NCBI RefSeq assembly: GCF_016888165.1
Contig: NZ_JACSWC010000158.1
Coordinates: 1 to 64,000, forward strand
DNA length: 64,000 nucleotides
Reading direction: 5' to 3'
Origin: Halomicronema sp. CCY15110
Lineage (GTDB): Bacteria; Cyanobacteriota; Cyanobacteriia; Phormidesmidales; Phormidesmidaceae
The notes under the pieces were generated by a model that was given only the letters and a program-made list of their open reading frames with translations, was not told the origin of the DNA and did no database searches. The position numbers and the translations under genes are program-made. This document shows positions 16,356 to 24,737 of this stretch, one piece after another. The stretch's first letter is position 1. The number at the start of each line of letters is the position of its first letter.

Positions 16356-17726
16356 TTATTCAGTTGTCTCTCCCTCTTGGGCCGTCACAATGCGAGAAAA
16401 GATACGACAAGCTTCAATTTCTTCCGTCGTCCAAGTACGCTTTTCGTAATTAAAATTGTCTGAACCTTGACGTTCAGGCGAAATCAGGTTGTATTCAATA
16501 TTCTCAGTGTGAATCGCAAACGTAACTTGAAAGACCTCTAAAAAATTGATTACCCAATTGCACTGTTCGCTTGGAAACTGGTCGTAATAGCGGATTAAGT
16601 CAGCAATACGGGCTTCTAAATAATGGTGAGAACTTTTGGAGACCAACACGATCTTAAGCAGCAAGATCGCAAGCAAAATTGAGCTGCTTTGCGAAAGTAA
16701 TAATGTGAACAACGGCGACGGCGATCGCTGATCTTCCGTCATCAGCGCATCAATAATGCGATTACAGGTGCGCAGCCGTAAAGAAGGATCAATGGGGTCG
16801 CGATCGTGCTCAACGTATAGCCGACTCAGCTTTTGACCAAGATTATGTTTGAGGGTTTTGACGACGTCAGGCTGCTTCACAGAGTAGGTTAAATACTCAA
16901 CGAGGCTTTTTTTAAAGCTGCCATAGTTCAAGTCTTGAACTTGCTCTGAAAACAAGTTAGCCAAGCTTTTGTAACTATACTGACCCTTCCGTGCCACGAT
17001 CGCCTTAATCAAACGTAGTGCGCCATCTCCAAGCACCGTGGGGTTCTTCAGGCGCTTCTGACTTGAATCTGTAAAGTTCTGAGAATGGGCCGTGTACATC
17101 GCCAGATCCATCTTGTACTGATCTTTCAGCTTCCGTGATAGCGATCGTGCCGCTTCCCGCTGTTCTAAAGGGTTGTCAGTATTGATGTATTGCTGAATGA
17201 GCAGATAAGACGTGTATCGAGAAGTCCACGGTGTCTCTACCTCAGTAAATCTGGCGGCAAACAACTTCAGTTCTTCAAAGTCGCTGCTCTGGGCAAAATT
17301 TGCCACCCAAGTCCGCAGCCGTTTCAGACTGGGGGAAACCGTATATTTGTTGAGAGTAGAGCCCTTGAAAAGCTCGACGAGGTCTTGGATCGCTTGGTAT
17401 TCGCGCGCCACTTCCCAGTTATTGATCAAAATGTAGCAAGATCGCTTCAGCGTATTGCGAAATTCTTGCTCATTATTGTTGAACAGTAAGGCATAAATCC
17501 CTGAAGAAACCTCAGTGCTGGCAGTCTCACCATGCTCAAAAAATAGTTGCTTGAACTGCGCTAAAACATCTTCGACCTCCCAGGTCTTTACAATACTTAG
17601 CAAAAAGCTGAAGATCGTTTCTTGAGCTTCGTGAACGCTGACCTGAGATCGCTGGTAGCGTTGCACGCCTGGTTGTTGACTGCGATCTACCACAAAAGTA
17701 TCAACCCTCGTCATATCAATCTTCAT
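16356..17726 (-). CDS. Hypothetical cytoplasmic protein (456 aa)
   Basis: An unrecognised 456-aa protein, mostly alpha-helical by composition. It is rich in Leu, Lys, Glu and Gln, with regular helical segments such as SLANLFSEQVQDLNYGSF. There is no signal peptide. One hydrophobic stretch near residues 330-350 (LLSQSSSILLAILLLKIVLV) could be a buried helix or a membrane segment. Base composition is a little more AT-rich than neighbouring genes. HIP1-type sites are present but few. It resembles lineage-specific conserved cyanobacterial proteins, but no family can be named. The start at ATG 17726 gives the longest frame. Confidence 0.65.
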   Translation of the reverse strand: MKIDMTRVDTFVVDRSQQPGVQRYQRSQVSVHEAQETIFSFLLSIVKTWEVEDVLAQFKQLFFEHGETASTEVSSGIYALLFNNNEQEFRNTLKRSCYILINNWEVAREYQAIQDLVELFKGSTLNKYTVSPSLKRLRTWVANFAQSSDFEELKLFAARFTEVETPWTSRYTSYLLIQQYINTDNPLEQREAARSLSRKLKDQYKMDLAMYTAHSQNFTDSSQKRLKNPTVLGDGALRLIKAIVARKGQYSYKSLANLFSEQVQDLNYGSFKKSLVEYLTYSVKQPDVVKTLKHNLGQKLSRLYVEHDRDPIDPSLRLRTCNRIIDALMTEDQRSPSPLFTLLLSQSSSILLAILLLKIVLVSKSSHHYLEARIADLIRYYDQFPSEQCNWVINFLEVFQVTFAIHTENIEYNLISPERQGSDNFNYEKRTWTTEEIEACRIFSRIVTAQEGETTE

Positions 17727-18706
17727 CTACCCAGGACATACTGCGGTTGGAGTGTCCATCGCCAATCAAGAATGTGCCGATTGTTGCTCGAAATACGTAG
17801 ATCGCGCAACGCCGTTCGCATCTGGATTAGTGATATGGCCGGTTAAGTTCAGTGAAACCAACGATGACACCGTGTATCCATATCCTTCAACGTCGATGAC
17901 CACGAATCCGTTTAAAGTACCAACAAATTTGTCAAAACGGACTGATTTACTCTCGGCTGTGTGAATAAATAATGCTGGCGACAGTTAATTATTGGCTGCT
18001 AAGCGCCTCGCCCAAGGGTGTCCCAACATCGCAAACCGCCCGTCCTGCGGGGAAAGCAGGGTTTGACTATTCGCCAACCTTCTAATGTCACAATTGGGAA
18101 GAGGGGGGAAACCACTAACTCCAAAATCTCCCCCTCAAAACTGGTACCGCTGGCGACATATTTTGCAAACTTGCCCACGCCTTATCCACTCAATAAATCC
18201 CCAAACGTCGGGAGCCTTTCGGCCCTTGCTCCCCCAAAGTTGGGGCTGGGGGGGCTCGAAAACGGTTGTCAGTCAGCCAGTGCTGCTAACGGTTAATTTC
18301 GCCGAGGTTACTGGGAAAGGGATTGAGGGAGAGCGTTAAATAGCGCAGATACAAAGTCGGGATGAGCGCCATCGCGTCGGCAGCAATAGTCTTGCCGACG
18401 GCAGCACAGGCACCTTGACCAGGCAATTGGAATCAGTCAAAACGATGGATGGATGAACGAAAGTGAGTCGTCAAAGATGCAAACGGTAGATGGTGAACCT
18501 GATGGATGCATTTTAGGTGCATCAGCAGTGAGGAGAAATCTATTGAGTCGGCGAGCACAATTCTCCATCCTCGACGGCCTGTATGACCTGTCTAAAGAAC
18601 AATCTCGTTGATCGAGCAGAGTCGCTAGCGCTGTTGGTTTGATATTTTTGGCTATCCAATGAGCCTCAGCGACTGATCAACCAGCGCTGGGATAAAAGTT
18701 TAAGAA
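17727..18706. other. Gene-free ~1 kb region
   Basis: Nearly a kilobase upstream of the 456-aa protein and downstream of tRNA-Leu (which reads leftwards). Short overlapping open frames around 18018-18339 occur in two frames of a G-runs/C-runs stretch and show no coding character. A hairpin-prone patch occurs near 18210-18250 (ggagcctttcggcccttgctcc). No tRNA, transposase remnant or long repeat was recognised. Confidence 0.4.
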
Positions 18707-19078
18707 TGGGGGCGGAGGGACTTGAACCCTCACGACCTTAACGGTCAACGGATTTTCATCCTCCCGCAGCTTTCGCTGCTGCCAAGGGATAAGTGAAACA
18801 CTTTCCTTAGCTTTGAGAATTGGACCCTCCCTTTACCCTCGCCTCGCGCGTTAGGGTAGCTCCCGTCGGGCCTCTGCACCTTCCAACCAAGTCTGTCGAG
18901 CAGATGGCATTTGGTTGGCTTGGCTCAGGATTGCCATGTTCTCAATCACTGCAAGCGATTAAACGCTGACCGAAAGAGAATTTAGGTTTCCCTGAGTTTG
19001 AGAGCTTCCACTCAACAGATTTCTCCGCTGAGGCTCAGTTTTCTAAGTCCGTAGCGTCTACCATTCCGCCACGCCCCC
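18707..19078 (-). tRNA. trnL-UAA: tRNA-Leu(UAA) with group I intron
   Basis: On the minus strand the 5' exon (19078-19045) reads GGGGGCGTGGCGGAATGG... and ends ...CGGACTT. The 3' exon (18756-18707) starts AAAATCCGTTG. The spliced anticodon stem is ACGGA/UCCGU with loop CUUAAAA, so the anticodon is UAA, interrupted after its first base (U34). The acceptor stem GGGGGCG/CGCCCCC is perfect. The 3' exon also contains a long class II variable arm (GACC/GGUC) and a T arm with loop TTCAAGT. The discriminator base is A. CCA is not encoded. The spliced length is 84 nt, as expected for Leu. Confidence 0.95.
18757..19044 (-). ncRNA. Group I intron in tRNA-Leu
   Basis: A 288-nt intron placed between U34 and A35 of the anticodon, the classic cyanobacterial/plastid position. 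The exon before it ends in U and the intron's last base is G (omega G), as group I splicing needs. Conserved core elements can be read on the minus strand: GGCAATCCTGAGCCAA (P3/P4 region) and GGTGCAGAGGCCCGACGGGA, then GCTACCCTAAC (P7/P3 region). It contains no open frame for a homing endonuclease. It should be self-splicing. Confidence 0.93.
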
Positions 19079-19253
19079 TGGTTGTGCCTAAGAGTCAAAC
19101 CCTCAGGAATATCTATATTACAGATGAAACTCCACTATCGATCATCTTTCTACCAAGAATCGTCTTGCCCTTAGAATATGTTTACGGAAGTTATGTCATG
19201 TTGACTGTGGGGCCAGTGCAGTGTCGCGGCCCAGCCATTTACTGGAGAATTGC

Positions 19254-19499
19254 ATGTTGGAAACGTTGCCCCTCTCTTTAGACACTTTGATTAGTCTTGG
19301 TCTGTATGGCGGTCTGGCGATCGCTTATTTGCTGGTGATTCCGGCGGCGATTCTGTTTTACCTCAAGGCAAAATGGCATAAGGTGAGTTCGGTCGAGCGG
19401 TTTGTGCTGTACGGATTGATGTTTGTCTTTTTTCCCGGCATGTTGCTGCTGAGCCCCTTTTTGAACTTTCGCCCGCAGCCACGATCGCTGAATTCTTAG
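19254..19499 (+). CDS. ndhL: NAD(P)H-quinone oxidoreductase subunit L
   Basis: A subunit of the thylakoid NDH-1 complex (photosynthetic complex I) needed for cyclic electron flow and CO2 uptake. The protein is 81 aa with two transmembrane helices (about residues 12-35 and 45-65) and the diagnostic block [16 protein letters not shown] near the C terminus. The start at ATG 19254 ([10 protein letters not shown]) gives the usual family length; the frame is open to 19221. It lies about 175 bases from the intron-containing tRNA gene, divergently oriented. Confidence 0.9.
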   Translation: MLETLPLSLDTLISLGLYGGLAIAYLLVIPAAILFYLKAKWHKVSSVERFVLYGLMFVFFPGMLLLSPFLNFRPQPRSLNS

Positions 19500-19709
19500 A
19501 CCTTGTGGGGTTTACCACGGGTTTCCTTAACCACTGTCGTTGATGGGCTTGGCCGGCACATAGTTGAGGGCCAGCTCGTCGGAAAATGATTTCGTTGGGT
19601 GCTGACGCAATCGATTATTTTCTCTCGGGTGCGCATTCGCCAGTACATGAGCGATCGCATTTGCTTGGGCGAGAGAATACGGGGTTTGTCAGGCATCTGG
19701 AGCAATGGC

Positions 19710-21230
19710 ATGGACGTTGGGGCAGGCAGGTGGCGACGCTGGGGACTGGTAGGGGTGGCCTTGCTGGGCAGCTGTAGCGGGGGGGCTCCGGCTGAGTCAC
19801 TGCATCTGGCGACGGCACCGGGAGCCACCGTGCCAACGCCAGAAGCGGGCGTCATCGTCCATTTATTTGAGTGGACCTGGCCGGACATCGCCCAGGAATG
19901 CGAGCGGGTGCTGGGGCCGCAGGGCTATCAGGCGGTGCAGATTTCGCCGCCGCAAGAGCACGTCATCGTACCGGAACTGGGGTTTCCGTGGTGGCAACGG
20001 TATCAGCCGGTGAGCTATCAGCTCATTAGCCGCAGCGGCGATCGCGCGCAGTTGGCGGACATGGTGCAGCGCTGCCGGGCCGTTGGAGTCGAGGTTTATG
20101 CCGATGTGGTGATCAATCACATGGCGGCGATCGACTCAGCGCCGGGCTCTGCGGGAACGATCTTTCGCCGATATCACTACCCAGGGTTGTACGGCTCCGC
20201 AGACTTCAACCATTGTCAGCAGTCGATTCGTGATTATCAAAACGCCGATGAAGTAACCCAGTGTGAGTTGGTGGGACTGCCCGACTTGAACACCGCTTTG
20301 CCGTCGGTGCAGGGCCAGTTAGCCGATTATTTGGTTGATTTGGCGAGTTTGGGGATTGCCGGATTTCGCATTGATGCGGCTAAGCATATACGCAGTGAAG
20401 AACTGGCGGCGATTTTGCAGCAGGTGCGAGATCGCCTGGATGCCGATCCTTTCATCTACCAAGAGGTCATCGACCCCGGCACGGAGGCGATTAAAAAGCA
20501 CGACTATTACGAGGCGGGCCATGTGATTGACTTTGAGTATGGTCGGTTAGTGGGGGAGGCGTTTTTGAATGCGGGCGATCGCTCCCCGGCGGATTTACTC
20601 GAAGCGCTATCCATCGCTGATTTAGTGCCGAGTCAGCAAGCGGTGGTGTTTATCGACAATCACGATAAGCAGCGGGGGCATGGTGGGGGTGGCAACTATG
20701 TCACGTATCAATCTGGGGATTTGCATACCCTGGCGATGGTGTTTATGCTGGCGTATCCCTACGGTCAGCCCCGGATCATGTCGAGCTACGCTTTCGAAAC
20801 TTCTGATCAAGGCCCGCCTGCGACGGCGGCGGGTCGCACCCGCACCGTTTATTCGCCCGATCGCCTCGGCTGTGGGGGCGAATGGGTCTGTGAGCACCGC
20901 CAGCCGGAAATTATGGCGATGGTGGCGTTTCGGGCGGCGACCCAAGAACAGTCTACGGTAACGGACTGGTGGAGCAACGGTAGCAATCAGATTGCCTTTG
21001 GGCGGGGAGATCGCGGCTTTGTCGTGATCAACCGTGAATCGACAACGCTGACCCATACCTTTCAAACTCAGCTCCCGGCGGGCGATTATTGCGAAGTGAT
21101 GAGTGCGGAAATTCAGGCCAATGGCGACTGCGATCGCGTCATTACCGTGGATGAGACGGGACAGTTTCGGACGACGGTAGCGGCGATGTCAGCGATCGCT
21201 CTACATCAAGCGGCGCTGATACATGAGTAG
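19710..21230 (+). CDS. Lipoprotein alpha-amylase (GH13)
   Basis: An endo-alpha-1,4-glucanase of glycoside hydrolase family 13, 506 aa from ATG 19710. All four conserved regions are present: DVVINH; GFRIDAAKH with nucleophile D222; YQEVID with acid/base E252; and FIDNHD with D319. The chosen start has a GGAG ribosome binding site (19699-19702). It gives a lipoprotein signal: Arg/Trp-rich head, hydrophobic core and lipobox LLGSC with C22. The enzyme is thus predicted to be exported and lipid-anchored, acting on external or periplasmic starch-like glucans. The frame is open upstream to 19599 but that would bury the signal. It resembles actinobacterial alpha-amylases with HLFEWTW at the mature N terminus. 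Confidence 0.92.
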   Translation: MDVGAGRWRRWGLVGVALLGSCSGGAPAESLHLATAPGATVPTPEAGVIVHLFEWTWPDIAQECERVLGPQGYQAVQISPPQEHVIVPELGFPWWQRYQPVSYQLISRSGDRAQLADMVQRCRAVGVEVYADVVINHMAAIDSAPGSAGTIFRRYHYPGLYGSADFNHCQQSIRDYQNADEVTQCELVGLPDLNTALPSVQGQLADYLVDLASLGIAGFRIDAAKHIRSEELAAILQQVRDRLDADPFIYQEVIDPGTEAIKKHDYYEAGHVIDFEYGRLVGEAFLNAGDRSPADLLEALSIADLVPSQQAVVFIDNHDKQRGHGGGGNYVTYQSGDLHTLAMVFMLAYPYGQPRIMSSYAFETSDQGPPATAAGRTRTVYSPDRLGCGGEWVCEHRQPEIMAMVAFRAATQEQSTVTDWWSNGSNQIAFGRGDRGFVVINRESTTLTHTFQTQLPAGDYCEVMSAEIQANGDCDRVITVDETGQFRTTVAAMSAIALHQAALIHE

Positions 21231-21309
21231 CTGAGGACAGGGGATGAGTCGCGCAGACGACCGGAACTAATTCGCAAGTTAAAATCGAAGCGAACTCAAG
21301 CTTACCGCT

Positions 21310-22059
21310 ATGACCCTATTCGTATCTGGGACGGCCCCCCAGCCGCCGGGCGTCATGATGCCGCTGCAGCCCGTTGTGCAGCTAGAACAGATTTCGCGGA
21401 TCTACGGCACGGGGGAAGCGATGATCAAAGCCTGCGATCGCATTACCCTGACCATTCACCGGGGCGAATATTGCGCCATTATGGGCGAATCTGGCTCGGG
21501 CAAGACCACTCTGATGAACATCATCGGCTGTCTGGATCAGCCGAGTCGCGGGCGCTATGAACTGGATGGCGTCAACGTGTCGCACCTGAGCAAAAATCGC
21601 TTGGCGCGGCTACGCAATCGCCAGATTGGCTTTGTGTTTCAGCGCTACGAACTGTTGAATAATCTGACGGCTCTGGAAAATGTGATTTTGCCGTTGATGT
21701 ATGCGGGGGTGGGACGACGCCAGCGGCAACGTCTGGCCACCGCAGCGCTGCGGCGCATGGGGCTGGGCCATCGGCTGGATAAACGTCCCAGTCAACTGTC
21801 GGGCGGGCAGCAGCAGCGAGTGGCGATCGCCCGCGCCATTGTCAACCGGCCTCTGCTCTTGTTGGCGGACGAGCCGACCGGAGCGCTGGATACCCATTCT
21901 GCCGAGACCGTCATGACGATCTTTGATGAACTGCACGCCAGCGGCATGACCATTGTGATGGTCACCCATTCCCATGAGGTGGCTTGCTACAGTAAGCGCA
22001 TCATTCAGGTCAGTGATGGCCACATTGTGAATGATCATTTGTCGCCCCAGGAGGTCTGA
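21310..22059 (+). CDS. ABC transporter ATPase, MacB/LolD type
   Basis: A 249-aa ATP-binding subunit and first gene of a four-gene efflux operon. Walker A is GESGSGKTT (59-67), the signature LSGGQQQRVAIARA, Walker B LLLLADEPTGALD, and an H-loop VTHSHEV. The D-loop/Walker B wording places it in the MacB/FtsE/LolD group that drives FtsX-type permeases. In E. coli MacB the ATPase and permease are fused; here they are separate genes. It is followed after 34 bases by the adaptor gene. No good ribosome binding site is seen before ATG 21310; in-frame ATGs at 21355 and 21358 are alternatives. Confidence 0.93.
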   Translation: MTLFVSGTAPQPPGVMMPLQPVVQLEQISRIYGTGEAMIKACDRITLTIHRGEYCAIMGESGSGKTTLMNIIGCLDQPSRGRYELDGVNVSHLSKNRLARLRNRQIGFVFQRYELLNNLTALENVILPLMYAGVGRRQRQRLATAALRRMGLGHRLDKRPSQLSGGQQQRVAIARAIVNRPLLLLADEPTGALDTHSAETVMTIFDELHASGMTIVMVTHSHEVACYSKRIIQVSDGHIVNDHLSPQEV

Positions 22060-22093
22060 CACTCCACGGCGGCAGCACTGTCATTGACGATGG

Positions 22094-23536
22094 ATGAAGG
22101 AAACTCAGCTAACCCAAATTATGGTGGACGATTCAGGTGTGCCTCCCAATCAGGACCGCGTTTTGGCCTCCTCAGCCCCTGAGGAGATGCCGACAACCAT
22201 GCCCTCTGCTCCAACCTCTATGCCCCTGGCCGATCATGCCGATGACTTAGAGGACTTAGATGTGTGGGCGGCGGCGGCCAACGCCAAACAGTCAGCCGGG
22301 TTCAAATGGCTGTTGGCCTCTGGTCTGGTAGCAGTCTTGGGCATGGGGGCCTGGCTGGGCTATCGGGGGTTTAGTCAGGCGTCGCCAGCGGTCGTCATGG
22401 TCAGCACCGCGCCCGTCAGTCGCGATGATTTAGAAGTGGTCATCACGGAGGCGGGGGTGGTGGAGCTGGGCGGCCAGCAAACCTTTAAAGCTCCCGGCGA
22501 TGTGACGGTGCAGGCGGTGTTGGTGGAAGAACGGCAGCGGGTGGCACAGGGCCAAGTGTTGCTGGAATTGCGCGATCGCGATTTGCAGCAACGGCTGGCC
22601 GATCGCTCAGTGCAAGCCCGCATCAATCAAATCGATCTCCAGCGGCAAGCAGAAGTGTTGGCCGAGCGGCGATCGCGGGTAGTGGATGCCGAAAACCGCT
22701 TGGCCGACTCGACGGACTTGCTGGAGCAAGGCTACATCTCAGAAGATGCCTTTCGGGATGATCGGCGAGCGTTAGAGGATGCGCAATCGGATCTGCGCAA
22801 TGCCGAAGTGGAATTAACCAAAGCCCAATTGCAAGTACAGCAAGACCAACTGACCTTAGCCAGCCTCCAGCAAGAACTGACCGATAATCAGATTGTGTCG
22901 CCCATTGCGGCGATCGTGCTGAATGTAGATGTGAACCCCGGCGATGGCGTTGAGCGGGAAGGGCGACTGCTGAGTATTGGCGACCCCACCCAAGAGAGCA
23001 TTCGCCTAGAGCTGACCACCTTGAATGCGACCAGAGTGGGCCTGGGGATGCCGGTGCGAGTGAGCGTGATTGGCCCGAATCCGGAGATTTTTGAGGGACG
23101 CATTGTGCGCGTCTCGCCCCAAGCCGTGACCGAAGACACCAACGCGGAGCAGTCCACCGTCGAGGCCGAGGCCACGTTGAACCAGCCCAGTGGCTCGTTG
23201 ATTCCGGGCAGTGCCGTCAGCGTCGATATTATCTTGGAGCAGCGTCAAAATGCCCTCGTGGTGCCCGTAACGGCGGTGCAGCGAGAGGGCGAAACGCCCT
23301 ATGTCTGGGTGCGCGATGCAGATGATCTGGCCCAGCGTCGCGAAGTGGCCATTGGTTTGGAAACTCTGGAAGCGGTGGAGATTACGTCGGGGCTTCAAGA
23401 GGGGGATGAAATTGTCGTGTCGATGCCCCCCGAAGCACGTCTCGTGCCGGGGCAACCCTTGCAGACGGAGGCCGACGCGGGGCCGACTGATCAGCAAAAT
23501 GGCGCTAACCAAAGTCGTCGCGGTGGAGCAATGTAA
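22094..23536 (+). CDS. Periplasmic adaptor (MacA/HlyD-type membrane fusion protein)
   Basis: A 480-aa membrane fusion protein linking the inner-membrane ABC transporter to the outer-membrane channel. A variable, acidic N-terminal cytosolic tail (about 70 residues) precedes one transmembrane helix (about 73-92; WLLASGLVAVLGMGAWLGY). A lipoyl/barrel-sandwich half-motif follows (DVTVQAVLVEERQRVAQGQ), then a long alpha-hairpin coiled coil (about 165-265), the second lipoyl half (NQIVSPIAAIVLNVDVNPGD), a beta-barrel and a membrane-proximal domain (VVPVTAVQREGETPYVWV). Its stop is two bases before the permease start. Confidence 0.92.
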   Translation: MKETQLTQIMVDDSGVPPNQDRVLASSAPEEMPTTMPSAPTSMPLADHADDLEDLDVWAAAANAKQSAGFKWLLASGLVAVLGMGAWLGYRGFSQASPAVVMVSTAPVSRDDLEVVITEAGVVELGGQQTFKAPGDVTVQAVLVEERQRVAQGQVLLELRDRDLQQRLADRSVQARINQIDLQRQAEVLAERRSRVVDAENRLADSTDLLEQGYISEDAFRDDRRALEDAQSDLRNAEVELTKAQLQVQQDQLTLASLQQELTDNQIVSPIAAIVLNVDVNPGDGVEREGRLLSIGDPTQESIRLELTTLNATRVGLGMPVRVSVIGPNPEIFEGRIVRVSPQAVTEDTNAEQSTVEAEATLNQPSGSLIPGSAVSVDIILEQRQNALVVPVTAVQREGETPYVWVRDADDLAQRREVAIGLETLEAVEITSGLQEGDEIVVSMPPEARLVPGQPLQTEADAGPTDQQNGANQSRRGGAM

Positions 23537-23538
23537 CC

Positions 23539-24735
23539 ATGGCCCTTTCTCCTGCGGATTTAATCTTGACCACCTTCCGCGATTTGGGCGGTAACTGGGT
23601 GCGATCGGGGCTGACCACCCTGGGCATTTTCATGGGCGTAGCGGCAGTCAATGCCACCTTGAATATCGAGGCGATCACGTCGGCCCAGATTCAGCAAAAG
23701 CTTGACCAGCGCGATAACCCGTTCGTATTCACCTGGATGTATGACCCCACCTGGACTAAACCCGCCCCGGAACTCGGGGAAGAAGATTTTGTGGCGATGC
23801 AGCAAACTGTCGCTGGCATTGCTGGCGTGAGTCGCACCACGCAGGTGTTTAACGTTGACCAAGTGCGGCATCAAGGTCAAGTGTCCAATGAGGCCGACAT
23901 TGAGGGGGTATCGCTCAACTTTCAACAAATCACGGGGCGACAAATCACGGCTGGACGATTTTTTCAGCAGGCCGATTTCGATGAATACTATCCCGTTGCG
24001 GTGATTGATTCGGTGTTGGCCGAGCAGCTGTTTCCGGAGGGATCGCCAGTGGGACAGGGCTTATTTTTAGACACGGTGCGGTTGACGGTGGTCGGTGTGG
24101 TGGAGACGAAACGCGGGCGGGCCGATCGCGAACCGACGGGATTGGTTTGGTTGACCCAAAATTATGCCGATGCGATCGCGGGGCGATCGACTTGGGGCCG
24201 GACTCAAATCGCCATTGCTGAACTCGACGATTACGAAACAGTGGAAGATGGCGTGCGTAATTTTTTAGAGCAGCGGTATCCGGGCTTTACCGTGCAGGTA
24301 TTTGGTAATGCTGAGGATCTCTATCGCGAAGAACAGCAGCAGCGCACCAGCACCCGCATCCTGAAAGTGGTGGGGCTGCTGGCTCTCGTCATCGGTGGTG
24401 TGGGCATTGCCAATATTACGATCGCGGCGGTGATGGAACGCACCCGCGAGATTGGTCTGCGTCGCGCCATTGGGGCCACCGATTGGGAAGTCATGATGCA
24501 GTTTATTGCCGAGGCGGCGCTGTTGAGTTTGATTGGCGGCACGGCGGCGATCGCCTCCATTCACGGGTTAACCAAAGTGGCGACGACCCAGGTGTTTGAA
24601 GCGCCCTACACGTTTCGCGTCCAAGACGCGGCGATCTCCATGGGGGCGGCCTTTGCGGTGGGGGTGGGGGCGAGTTTTTTCCCTGCCCTGCGGATTACGC
24701 AAATTGATGTTGTCCAAGCCCTGCGAGGAGAGTAG
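23539..24735 (+). CDS. ABC transporter permease, MacB/FtsX type
   Basis: A 398-aa inner-membrane permease with the MacB topology. The first transmembrane segment is near residues 20-40. A large periplasmic MacB_PCD-like domain spans about 45-260. Three C-terminal helices (about 275-395) form the FtsX domain; its motif VMERTREIGLRRAIGA is the coupling region typical of this family. Two bases separate it from the preceding adaptor stop and two from the following TolC gene, so the four genes are almost certainly one transcript. It probably exports a lipid, peptide, polyketide or drug; the cargo is not predictable. Confidence 0.92.
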   Translation: MALSPADLILTTFRDLGGNWVRSGLTTLGIFMGVAAVNATLNIEAITSAQIQQKLDQRDNPFVFTWMYDPTWTKPAPELGEEDFVAMQQTVAGIAGVSRTTQVFNVDQVRHQGQVSNEADIEGVSLNFQQITGRQITAGRFFQQADFDEYYPVAVIDSVLAEQLFPEGSPVGQGLFLDTVRLTVVGVVETKRGRADREPTGLVWLTQNYADAIAGRSTWGRTQIAIAELDDYETVEDGVRNFLEQRYPGFTVQVFGNAEDLYREEQQQRTSTRILKVVGLLALVIGGVGIANITIAAVMERTREIGLRRAIGATDWEVMMQFIAEAALLSLIGGTAAIASIHGLTKVATTQVFEAPYTFRVQDAAISMGAAFAVGVGASFFPALRITQIDVVQALRGE

Positions 24736-24737
24736 CC

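Noticed and set aside
18018-18339. Two overlapping short open frames before the tRNA gene
   Set aside because: They overlap in different frames in a biased region, lack ribosome binding sites and show no domain; probably non-coding.
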